Source of the DNA: Hofstenia miamia
Lineage: Eukaryota > Xenacoelomorpha > Acoela > Hofsteniidae
Direction of reading: 5' to 3'
Length of the DNA: 64,000 nucleotides
Assembly: GCA_900660155.1 (NCBI GenBank)
Contig: CABFPE010000221.1
Location: forward strand, 786,021-850,020
The number at the start of each line of letters is the position of its first letter. The stretch's first letter is position 1. Made by a program: the position numbers and the translations under genes. The notes under the pieces were generated by a model, which worked only from the letters and a program-made list of their open reading frames with translations, was not told the origin of the DNA and searched no databases. Positions 12,120-22,043 of the stretch are shown here, one piece after another.

Positions 12120-12574
12120 NNNNNNNNNNNNNNNNNNNNNNNNNNNNNNNNNNNNNNNNNNNNNNNNNNNNNNNNNNNNNNNNNNNNNNNNNNNNNNNNN
12201 NNNNNNNNNNNNNNNNNNNNNNNNNNNNNNNNNNNNNNNNNNNNNNNNNNNNNNNNNNNNNNNNNNNNNNNNNNNNNNNNNNNNNNNNNNNNNNNNNNNN
12301 NNNNNNNNNNNNNNNNNNNNNNNNNNNNNNNNNNNNNNNNNNNNNNNNNNNNNNNNNNNNNNNNNNNNNNNNNNNNNNNNNNNNNNNNNNNNNNNNNNNN
12401 NNNNNNNNNNNNNNNNNNNNNNNNNNNNNNNNNNNNNNNNNNNNNNNNNNNNNNNNNNNNNNNNNNNNNNNNNNNNNNNNNNNNNNNNNNNNNNNNNNNN
12501 NNNNNNNNNNNNNNNNNNNNNNNNNNNNNNNNNNNNNNNNNNNNNNNNNNNNNNNNNNNNNNNNNNNNNNNNNN
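12120..12574. other. assembly gap (455 N)
   Basis: Unknown bases between two (TA)n-rich contig ends. Any reading frame drawn across it is meaningless. Confidence 1.
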
Positions 12575-12594
12575 GATATATATATATATATATA

Positions 12595-13173
12595 CAGGGT
12601 GGGGAAGCAAAATTTACAATATTTTACGACAAGACTTTAACAACAACGTATGACTTATTACGTTATAGGAAGTTATGACAAATCATTTGCCACGAGAAAA
12701 TGCATACGTAAAAATGTTTTTATGCTATGTGACCGCCTTCTTTCACAATAACTGCCTTCAAACGTCTCCTGAAACTTTCACATGTCTTCTTCAAATACTC
12801 AGGAGACAACCTCTCCCATTCTTGTGTAATAGTTTCTTTGAGAAAGTCGACTGCTTGTGATGTTCTATTGGTAAAATTTTTTAAAAGCTCCAAAAAGAAT
12901 AATCCCAAAGGGTTTGGGCTGGGGTAGAAAGGGGGCCTAAAAACCACTTTCCAAAAATTCCAAAAATTTAATTTCAAAAATTTTTTTTTTTTTTTACTTG
13001 TTGGGGCCGGGCAACCTTCCTTGTTCCTACATTAATTTCCTTTTTGATTATATAGGGCCTCAGTGTGCTAGAATAGTTTGACATCAACATGAGTAATATT
13101 TTAAAACAAGTGACTCAATTTTACTGAGTAAAAACAACTTAAAGCTCACTGTAAATTTTGCTTCCCCACCCTG
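12595..13173 (-). mobile_element. 579 bp Tc1/mariner deletion derivative C
   Basis: Inverted ends share 24 bases beginning CAGGGTGGGGAAGCAAAATT, with TA on each side inside (TA)n runs. The identical termini suggest recent mobilisation. The interior keeps only the end of a transposase on the minus strand. Confidence 0.92.
12720..12977 (-). pseudogene. C-terminal transposase remnant (element C)
   Basis: About 85 residues. The motif PSPNPLGLFFLELLKN matches the SPDLNPLD-F region around the third catalytic residue of mariner-like transposases, with that region already degenerate, and TCESFRRRLKAVIVKEGGHIA (read in two parts) is the familiar C-terminal helix (usually RRLxAVIxAxGGHT). Everything upstream of the third catalytic motif is deleted, so the element depends on a transposase made elsewhere. 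Confidence 0.75.
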
Positions 13174-13210
13174 TATATATATATATATATACATATATAT
13201 AAGGACAATC

Positions 13211-13269
13211 ACTTAAACGGAATTAAATTAATTACCATTTTGTACCCCATAACTCAATGTTGCATTTTC
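13211..13269. repeat. second copy of the 59 bp gap-flanking segment
   Basis: Identical to 12061-12119; here it continues into unique DNA (CGTGGTTGATTTCGC). Confidence 0.93.
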
Positions 13270-15267
13270 CGTGGTTGATTTCGCTAAATAAGTAAATATA
13301 CAACAATATTGATACAGAATACATGTTTTTATAGTTTTAATTAATTTACTTCAATTTCAAAGCATCTCATTTTTTAAATAATTTACTCTTTTGACGAATG
13401 TTTGAAGGAAAATATCTAAATTTTTTTGATTTACATTAGTCCGAAGATTGGTTTGTTGGCTTGTCTGATGGCGTGTTTGACGGGGTGATCATCAAATTTT
13501 GTTTGTCAAATTTGATAGTATATCAGAAGACAAAATATTTGAGGTTAGTCGTTGCATGGATTTCTATTACACTAGTGCTATAGAAATCCATGGTCGTTGT
13601 TGGCATTGGCTCAGATTGAAAACACATTTCATATTTTCATGTATTTCAGTAGCAGAAATAATTTTATGACAAATGTTCACAATAACAGGGGAGAACTCAA
13701 TTACACACAGACGCAACTAAATCCAAAAAATTCCAATTCCAAACTTAAAAGGGTTGGAGGAATTTTTTTGAAGATATCGACAATGCTGAATTTGCAATTA
13801 TGGATACAATGGCAGTCTAGTGTTAAGCTATTGGTTGAAAAATCATGTCCAGAATGAAAGGTTTCAAATGGGTATTTCCTAAACAATATTTTGAGAACGG
13901 GTGATTCTTTAACTTTGGCAACAGCATTTATTAGTGAAAAGTGTATATGACGAAATGTATTTTTTTGAAAAGTTTTAAATTTTATATTGTATATCTGAGA
14001 AGTACTAACAATCCTTTTTAGGCATTAATAGCTTGCTGCACTCCAAAATAAACTGTAAGTAGACTTACTTTTGTGTATATAGAAATTGTTGATACCTTAA
14101 TATATCATACTAGTACTAAGTACGGGTGATTAATATATCATTTGCGAATGTTAGCTGTTAGTATTGTTATTTGTTTGTTTTTTAACAAGCCCATTACAGA
14201 TTTCATATTTCATATCAATAGCATTTGCATTCAAGATTAATCTGCTGTTTTTTCTAAGTCTGCACCGTTTCTTATATTAATGACTTTGACATAAAGAATT
14301 AAATGGGCTCAGTGTTTAGACTGCAGAAGACGATTATGTGGCGTGTGTAGTGAAGAGATTTTCGTTCTACGTTTATATTTTTAGGTTGAAATACATTTTT
14401 TGTTATTTTGTTGAGATATTCGAACAAATATAATCACTTGTTTTGTTTATCAGTGCATAAAATGAGTAGTTTTGAAATATAAAACATTTTGTTAATAGTT
14501 ACCCCTGATGATTTTTAAAACAGGTCTATGTTTTTAAATCATAGAGCCTAAAATATGAATTTTTGCGAAGCATGCTTTATAAAAGTGTCTGAGAATGAGC
14601 TATCCGATGTGCCTTTTTAAGAGGAACATTCTCACACATCTAAAATGTATTTGAAATCATCACCTTGCGGTTATCCCAGAGGATCTTTGGAGGCCAGATT
14701 CTATCCTATTATTAGTGCCAATTTTGAGTCTTTTCGAATCTCACATATTCGTTCACTAGAAAGTCAGATTTTTGGTACTTCATTTAAAATATCATATGAT
14801 AGGTTAATTGAATATTGTCATGAATACTTTGTTTTTACACAATTTTAACGCATTTTTGACCGATTTTTATATGCAATTGTAGGCTATTTTATTAACACTA
14901 TTAAATTTAAAACAGTAATCAATAACGTATTAATTCTAGTAAATATAAAAAGACTGTATATTGGCAAAAATTTGGACAGAATTTTGCTTAAAGAAATGCG
15001 CAGTGTAGCACACAAAATTGCAATCAAAGGTTTGGCAAAAAATCGCAGCATAGCATCACCTTAAGATGTGACAAAATAATTTGCCCCATTTAAAACTTGA
15101 AGTTAGTTGCGCCTCTTCATTGGGGTGTACCTCTATACTGGAAGGTCATTTTCATATGCTCCAGTTAAAAGTAAGTTCGTACAGCAATGTGGTAAGAAGC
15201 TACAAAAAATTGCCCCAATAAATACTTGAATTGAAAAAAGTATTTACAGTATATGTATATATTTTAG
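13270..15267. other. intergenic or intronic DNA, no recognised gene
   Basis: Contains the 38 bp palindrome at 13555-13592. Moderate open stretches at 13597-13857 and 14645-14848 are not recognisable and lack convincing splice sites. AATTTGCCCC and AAATTGCCCC with similar flanks recur near 15080 and 15210. Confidence 0.45.
13548..13599. mobile_element. 38 bp palindrome flanked by GTCGTTG target duplication
   Basis: Bases 13555-13592 form a near-perfect palindrome: CATGGATTTCTAT, two bases, CACTAGTG, two bases, ATAGAAATCCATG. Only the two base pairs beside the central CACTAGTG fail to match. GTCGTTG stands immediately on both sides (13548-13554 and 13593-13599), as expected of a 7 bp target-site duplication. 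This looks like a minute palindromic insertion; I cannot assign a family. Confidence 0.75.
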
Positions 15268-15380
15268 GTGAATTACAAGATATCCACATCAGCACAGTTT
15301 CAAATACTTCATACAGTGAAATTGAAGATTATCCTTATGATATCACAGAAAATTTTTTTAAGAATGAACTTAAAGATTTG
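15268..15380 (+). CDS. probable internal coding exon, unknown protein
   Basis: The acceptor TATTTTAG and the donor GTAAGT are both strong, and the 113-nt segment is open in one frame only: two bases, then 37 codons. It gives an acidic, Tyr/Ser/Thr-rich peptide beginning ELQDIHISTVSNTSYSE and ending FFKNELKDL. It enters in phase 1 and leaves in phase 0, so it could splice in frame to the exon at 21103, which enters in phase 0. No domain is recognisable. An isolated exon-like segment of this length can occur by chance, so this is a candidate only. Confidence 0.5.
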
Positions 15381-15801
15381 GTAAGTATTAAATTTACTTA
15401 TTGAAATATAGTAAGATAGTAAATCAATTTTGAGCATAGGCGTGTAGAAATATGTTGTGGTACACTTGAAAGTGTTGAAATATGAAATATTAATAATGCA
15501 TGTTGATGTATATATTTGAACTTTCAAATTTCAATTCAATAATTCAGATGCATTTGATAACCCTAAGCAAAATTTAAAAACTATTAAATTCGACATTTTC
15601 AAATTGGGCGGGGCATTTTGCTATTCATTGTTGATTGGTCAACGTTTTTATTCATGTGACATAATTTATATAATTTGAAATTTTATAAATATAGTATTAG
15701 CTTCAGCTGTCACATGCTGCTTACTAATATTTTACTGGTATTGTTTAATAGGGCACACTGCACGACTGTACGCATTTGTAATACAATTTTGATGGCTGAT
15801 T
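15381..15801. other. AT-rich non-coding stretch
   Basis: No gene or repeat recognised; presumably intron of the candidate gene at 15268-21610 if that gene is real. Confidence 0.4.
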
Positions 15802-17018
15802 CTACACCTCTTACTGTTCAATTTAAAAACTAACGCATTCAAATTAAAACAACGCAATCAATTTATAATATAAGCGATTCAAATTAAAAATTAGCGCTTG
15901 CAAATTAAAACATAAGTAATTCAATTTATAAGAAATATCAAACTATGACTTTATTAAAACATTAAACTAAGAAACAAAACGAATTATAAACTAATACAAT
16001 GTGTATACTTTATTCTCCATACAGTAATTTCAAACATAGCTCTTGCGTTTTGGCTCTGTGCATGTTGAAAAAACGAATTGCATGAATAAGGCCATCACAT
16101 AACTCATTGCATCTTCAAAAATACCTTTCACTTGATTCAGACTATAACACATAAGAGTCATAGCAGTATGTGGATCTTCGAATGTTTGTGCTTACCTAAT
16201 TGCACTTAGATCATTGGTCTTTGATTTGACAGAGGCCCAAAAATTTCAATCTGCGATAAAGGTCCACCATAAATTTAACCGTAGAATTTGGTTGTTCTTC
16301 AGTTCTGCCCTGAAATTGACCTTCTCTCAAGCCTTTTGAAAACATATTTAAACATCTCTCATGCTGGAAATAAATAATTTTATGTTCTGATGTAAGTCTT
16401 AAAATGGATTCAGCAAATCTTTTTTTTCAATGTAAAGTTGTCTCCATCAAGATGCTGTTTTTTTTACTGTACTTGTGGATACATTGATTGCAATAAGTGA
16501 ACTATGTTTTAATTTGACAGCCGAATACTTTAAAATTGTTTGAGAATTTCGTTCCAAAAGATTACTACTGTACAGTAGAAAATTTTTTAGGAATAAATCC
16601 GAATTTATAAAGTAAGAATATATAGTGCTTTAGCATACTGTTTTTCTTGTATTTTCTTGAGCAGTAACTGTGGGTTTCTTGCTTAAATATCCATTCTCTT
16701 AAAATTAATGCAATTGTGTCACAGCTAGTTATGATGGCTCTATTCATGCAATTCGTTTTTTCAGCATGCAATAGGGCAATAAGCAAGAGTTATGTTTGAA
16801 AGTCATTTGCTGTATGGAGATTAAAGTAAACATTGCATTAGTTTATCATTTGGTTTGTTTCTTAGTTTCATTTTTAATATAGTCATTGTTTGATATTTAT
16901 ATTAATTTGAATGACTTATGTTTTAACTTGAATGCATTAAATTTTAATTTGAATAGCTTATATTAGAAATTGATTGCATTATGTTTGAAATTGAATGCAG
17001 TAATGGTAAGTGGTGTAG
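15802..17018. mobile_element. 1.2 kb element with roughly 300 bp inverted ends
   Basis: The left arm (about 15802-16110) recurs inverted at about 16710-17018. Shared words in order include CTACACC, CAAATTAAAA, ATAAATATCAAAC or close variants, AAACTAAGAAACAAA, CTCCATACAG, TGAAAAAACGAATTGCATGAAT. The tips are CTACACCTCTTAC and its inverse GTAAGTGGTGTAG. I see no convincing target duplication. The 600-base centre holds scattered open frames; on the minus strand 16786-16565 (CMNRAIITSCDTIALILRE) starts in the right arm and reads inward, without recognisable homology. Arms differ by many substitutions, so the element is old. Confidence 0.8.
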
Positions 17019-19745
17019 TTAATTCACTAGGATGGAGGAATAACAGAGGATGCAATGTGCCACCACTGGATATGATTGTCCAGTTGTTCCTCCTGATTTG
17101 ACTTCTTAACTCATTGGATCAATGGTATGTTTAACTTTCTAAAGGCTGATGTATCTTGCTCTGGCAGTTGTCATTTGATTCTATTACTTAGCATTATATT
17201 TATTCTCATGCTGTATAAGCTATTACTCCTGATAAACTTAAACATGCAATCACTGGTGCTTAGTCATACTTATAGAATTATATAATTGCTAAATAAATGT
17301 TTTTTCCATAGCTTGTTATCAGTTGTATTCTGTTACATCCTCATTAGCTTTTACTCAGTTATTCTGCTAGTTCTGTTAATTACACTGTTACATGGTGACC
17401 ACATCATGCTTAAGGAACATGCAGAAGAAACTAGTTAGAACTTGTTTTGAGCTAGTGAAAAGTGGATTTTTCATATCTCAGCTTGCATTGATAAGATTGC
17501 TTAGATTTTTTATCTAAAGCAAGAGGCTTATGAATAAATTAGGCATGCAAAATTTTATATCCTCAGTGAAGACTTAAATTTTCATTTTAGAGGCAATTAA
17601 AAATTTCACCTATGATTTTTTTTGGAAAACTTTTAATATAAATGGCAATTATAGCAAAACTACTTATTGCAGGCTGATATTAATTTGCACACATGTTAAC
17701 AACTATAGTTTCCATAAATAGTCAATTTCTGGTAACGACAACTTTAAATGTTTTGGCGCAATTAAGATAGCAATTCTCATCTTCATAGAAAAATTAACAA
17801 AATGTAGGTGGATTGGTGCACCTTTTTTGCATGATATTTTTCTCGATTATGCTTTTAGTTTTAGTTGAAAAGGTTTTGGAAACCTTTGCTTCAAAACTAT
17901 TAGAGCTTTTAGACATTAAAAAATTTATCAGCCCCTTCTTTTTAGGGAGTTCTTGAAGCTCACCTGTCAAAGCTTTTATGGATACTAAATATTAGTAGGC
18001 TCACAGGTACTTATTCTAATGTCCCATAGGACTGCAAACTTTCAATTGAATATCTGCACAATTGCGCCATTTAGAGGAGATTACCATTTCAAAATTGAAA
18101 ACAAACAATTGTTTGCAATATATTGCAATATATTGTCATTTTTTACCATATTTGCATTGTGAAATGAGCCTTTTTCTGTAAGTCATCTTTGATTAGCTAC
18201 AGATGTCTTCAAATATGATTAATTAACTGTCAATTAATACCTCATTTCCTATTGGGCTAGTAAAGTGAGCCTCCTTAGATGTCTTTTATAAAAAAACAAT
18301 CTTTTTGATAATCAATTTGAATGATACACTAATTTGACCAGTTTAGTATGTTAAGGTTCATTATGAAGGATAATTTAGCTTCTCTCCTACAAGTTTACAA
18401 AATGCTAACTGAGAACTCAGCCAAAAAATAAGCTGAAATGTCTGATTTTTTGCCAGTAAGGCTTTTCTCCAAAAATAGAAATGTTCAAAATGTCAAAACT
18501 CTGGGTTAAAAATTGGCCATTTTAGACGTGGCAAAATTTCCCATTTATTGGCAGCAAAATTTTCATCTCTGAGATTTCTCTGAAGTTTTCATCATTTTCT
18601 TGCAAATGTAATTTTCATGGTAATGGCCTGAAAATTTGGGTCAACATTAGAAATATGAGTCTGCATGTCTAGCTAGAAAAAATTTAATTTTGGGCCAAAA
18701 TTATTTGAACCCTAAAACCTTAAATTTTGTCAAAACATTTTTTTCACAAAAAATTTCTGGGGGTCCACAGCAAAACTGGCAATTGGTGAGAATTAACCCA
18801 AGCCATCTATAGAAATAACAAGGAATTTTGAGAACCTGAAACTGAAATGGAACATTCTGTCTTTAAGCCTGAGCCTAAAACAAGGCTTCAAATCAGTTTT
18901 CTGAATCCTTTCCCGCTTTCCACCTAAACTTAAAAACACAACGTCAATTTTATTTTAGGTATAGGCGTGGTAAATAATATACTTATATTTACCATTGAGG
19001 AATTGTATGTGAAACTTCCACTTTTGTAAATCACTGGCATTTGCACATATTTTTTTGCCACAGTGTTTTTATTAGGATTACCTTTTTAAAACACAAGATT
19101 GTTGCAAGCAGCCTTTAACTTTCTCATACATACCACAAATGTTAATTAAATTTTTAAAAGGATGGCTTATTAAAGTTAGAGCATATCAGAGCAAATAAGG
19201 AATGCTTTTTAGATACAAGAATTTGCAAGTAATTTAACTCCCTAAAAATTTAGTCATTCATAGAACAGCTTGCAAAAATATACTCACTTAAAGCATGTTT
19301 AACAATTTTTTATGCTAGATTTTATTGGCCCAGATTCATTGAAATTTGTATAGTTAATACCACTATGTTAGTCCTTATTACAAATCAAGCCAAGCAATTG
19401 GTCAAAATCAGAAGAATACATAAACGTAAATACTATATTCATAATATACCCTATATTGATGATGTAGCACAATTTTAATTGGGATGTCAACTTGTATTTA
19501 GCCATCAATAAAATGATAAAATGATAAAGAGAAGGCGTTCACCCTCAATATTTGACAAACAGGATGTAAAATGGAAGACCTCTCTCAAACTAAAAAAGCT
19601 GTTAACAAATTGTATGGTTTTGGCATTCTACTCAATATATTTACTAGTTTCAGTTCATTCTTCTACTACTCTACATAAAGTTGTACTTACGATATGAAAA
19701 ACGTTTTTATAGACTTGCAACATAAATGATAATTTTAGAGGGTAT
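17019..19745. other. non-coding stretch, moderately CpG-poor
   Basis: No gene recognised on either strand. About 18400-18960 is rich in CAAAATTT, GGCAAAATT and TTTTCAT words without a clear repeat unit. I noticed about nine CpGs in 2.5 kb, intermediate between the desert at 25.5-42.3 kb and normal flanks. Confidence 0.45.
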
Positions 19746-19880
19746 CATATATATGTATATATATATATATATAAAATGAAAAAACAACGAAAATTTTAAT
19801 TGAGAGTACTTTCGGTACTTACTGTACCATCATCAGTCAAAAACAAAAATTATTTTGTGGTAATATATATATATATATCA
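19746..19880. repeat. short repeat between two (TA)n runs, STTTCGGTACTTACTGTACCATCATCAG type
   Basis: Between TA runs at about 19746-19773 and 19861-19880 sits an 87-base segment with GAGAGTACTTTCGGTACTTA followed by CTGTACCATCATCAG. AGTAC/GTACT words make a small hairpin (AGTACTTTCGGTACTT). It has the look of a dispersed repeat terminus, but I cannot assign a family. Confidence 0.45.
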
Positions 19881-20400
19881 AACGATTTAAAGCAATCACA
19901 ATCCAGTATTAATTTGTAATTCTCTACCTTAATTTAATGAAATATGATTTTTATGACATTTCAGCTACAAATATTACGGTAGTTTTCAAAATACAAATAT
20001 ATAACTTTTTATGACTTTATAACTTCCTATTGAACTGCACCCCAGGTCTGTAAACCATCAAATTTTAAGCAGACTATAAAATAAACCTACAGAAAAAATA
20101 TGACCTTTATGATTTTTGGTTATGAATAACAACCTCATTTATCAATTAATATTGACTTCTTGCGAACCAAAATAAATAAATATTAAATAAGCTACGCCCT
20201 GATATCTCAAAAAACTTGTTTTCTTGCATGACAACTTCCACAACATGGAAAAATATAGCTTTTTCCTCAAAAAAAATCAATTTGTAATCAATTTTGTCTC
20301 AGAATATGTCATCCGGTAAAACCTGGTAAACAAATTAACTTTTACCGAATACCGAATATCCGGATCAGGTTGTGTAACTACGAATATTACCTGATACCGG
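19881..20400. other. non-coding stretch
   Basis: Nothing recognised except an inverted TACCGAATACCGAATATCCGG / CCGGATAT-type cluster at about 20340-20405 leading into the (TA)n run. Confidence 0.4.
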
Positions 20401-20417
20401 ATATATATATATATATA

Positions 20418-21001
20418 GCTCAAGTAAAAATATTAGTCACTTTTCAAAATTTGAATATCATTACAAAGGATTGTATCTAAAGTTACTAGATGGCACTGGT
20501 ACAATAAATAGTTCAAAATATTGCCAAATACTCGACCAATTTGTACCATAAGCAAAGCAACCTTCTTATATCCCAATTCATGGATTTTAGAACAAGATGA
20601 AGCAATCTTTTATACTTCAAAATCGACAAAGGAATTTTTTACCAGTTATAATATTCAAGTTATGCAATGGCCACCGAATTCGCCAGATCTAATCCCCATA
20701 GAGAACGTGTGGCAGATTCTGAAGGATTTTGACGAGAAAAAACATCCCGCAAATCCGAAAGTATTAAAGAGTTACACCTTGAATCGCAACACCAAATAAC
20801 TCAAGAAGTTAGAGTCCGCTTAATGGATTCAGTTTCAAGACGTTTATTTGCGTGCCACGCTTTGCATGGCAAACTTGTCGAATAACTTTGTCACCAGGTT
20901 ACAAGCTGAGACAATTATATTTTCAAATATATTTTTTGTTTTTGTCTTTCGTTTGTTATCAAAAATGTGTTTATAATATAGCCATTTTTTGACTTGAGCT
21001 C
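20418..21001 (+). mobile_element. 584 bp Tc1-like deletion derivative D
   Basis: Left end GCTCAAGTAAAAATATTAG at 20418 and right end TTTTTTGACTTGAGCTC ending at 21001 are inverted copies, each next to TA inside (TA)n runs. Only the C-terminal half of the transposase survives. A 40-base stretch of its coding part (GACCAATTTGTACC, then CTTCTTATATCCCA) recurs at 25518-25557. Confidence 0.85.
20521..20880 (+). pseudogene. C-terminal half of a DD34E Tc1 transposase (element D)
   Basis: The translation has ILEQDEAIFYTSKSTKE (second catalytic Asp), then WPPNSPDLIPIENVW (catalytic Glu), with 34 residues between Asp and Glu by my count. The open frame runs to the TAA at 20797. The tail beyond it (SVSRRLFACHALHGKLVE in another frame, to about 20885) resembles the SVPRRLxxVIxAKG tail of the family. 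The helix-turn-helix and first Asp are deleted. Confidence 0.82.

Positions 21002-21047
<46 letters not shown>
21002..21047. repeat. (TA)n microsatellite
   Basis: TA run directly right of element D. Confidence 0.9.
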
Positions 21048-21048
<1 letters not shown>

Positions 21049-21102
21049 AATGTATATACAATAATACTATTAAGAATAATTAGTATAATATCAAGTTCTT
21101 AG

Positions 21103-21610
21103 TGTGAAGATCGTTTTAATGGAACAGAAATAGGCGGAATGCGCTATGAATTCATTGCCTGCAACTACATTGCTCTTTTCAATCACAGTGGTTATGTTGG
21201 ATTAAACTTTACCGTGATATTTAATGAAACCAGTTCAAATAATGGATGCATCAGCATAAAAGCGCTTGCTAATGCATTTCAATTTGAAAGCAAAAATGAA
21301 TATAAAATTGTTTGTTCTTTTTGTGATTGCCCATCAGCTGCAACAATTGAATCTACTACAAAATTTGAAAGGACTGTAGCGCTTGAAACGACGAAAAGAG
21401 TTGGAGTGACCGCCATAATTGAAGCAACTGCAACAATTGGAGCGACTAAAACAGCTGAGGAGACTACAAAAGTTAAGCCGACTGCAGGAGTTGAAATGAC
21501 TAAAACAGTTGAAGCAACTACAGTAATTGAAGCTAATACGATATTTGAAGTAACTCCACCAGTTGAAACAAATGAAATTAATGAAACTGTTGAGATCACT
21601 ACAGCAAATA
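21103..21610 (+). CDS. probable coding exon with Thr/Glu hexapeptide repeats, unknown protein
   Basis: A 508-nt open segment between acceptor TTCTTAG and a perfect GTAAGT donor. A stop lies in frame at the acceptor, so the frame starts by splicing (TGT GAA GAT, phase 0) and leaves in phase 1. Residues 1-80 look extracellular: Cys-rich (including CSFCDC) with several N-glycosylation sequons (NGT, NHS, NFT, NET). Residues about 80-168 are 13 or so six-residue units of the form T-x-x-[VI]-E-x, for example TAIIEA, TKTVEA, TTVIEA, TPPVET. A Thr-rich stalk after a Cys-rich domain would suit a secreted or membrane-bound mucin-like protein, but that is inference. It could follow the exon at 15268-15380 (matching phase). 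I found no further exons. Confidence 0.6.
21339..21605 (+). repeat. 18-nt-period coding repeat
   Basis: About 14 imperfect 18-base units with core ACTAAAACAGTTGAAGCA. The frame stays open throughout, while third positions and some codons have diverged, which fits selection on the protein. Confidence 0.7.
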
Positions 21611-21661
21611 GTAAGTATTTCATGCAAGTTTTTTCTATTATACTTTATTAAATAATTTAAA

Positions 21662-22043
21662 TAATTTGTTACAAATCTAATACAAAACATTCAGTAGACT
21701 TATATGTCTATGAAATAAACATATAGTTCCAATTTTGGTTGCTTAACATCTTCTTAGCCACTCTTCTATTCTTGTGGCAGACCTCCTCACCAATCAACGA
21801 ATATAGGCATTCTAGTATTTTTGAGATGACACATAATGTTTCAACGGTGTCGTACACACGTTGATCTTAAATAGCTCGAAATATATTGAAGATTTATAAG
21901 CGCAATGATGTAATATAGGGCACTTAAAATAACTGTTTCTTGAGCACAGTGGCGTAGGCAGGAAAGGTATGGGGGTATGCATATCCCTCCACTAAACTTG
22001 AACATAAAATTTAAGCCCAAACCGGCCCGGCTAGTTTGAATTA
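21662..22043. other. non-coding stretch with a hAT-like terminus
   Basis: At about 21952 CAGTGGCGTAGGCAGGAAAG matches the common hAT-superfamily terminal motif CAGTGGCGTA. The rest of that element is not visible: DD37E element E starts 90 bases further on, and no opposite end is found beyond it. Confidence 0.5.

Noticed and set aside
12090-12653. Open frames running through the N gaps (also 49614-50138)
   Set aside because: They exist only because N runs contain no stop codons; the readable parts are TA repeats.
21279-21690. Two long minus-strand frames opposite the Thr/Glu repeat
   Set aside because: They are antisense shadows of the 18-nt repeat; the plus frame has splice sites and glycosylation motifs.
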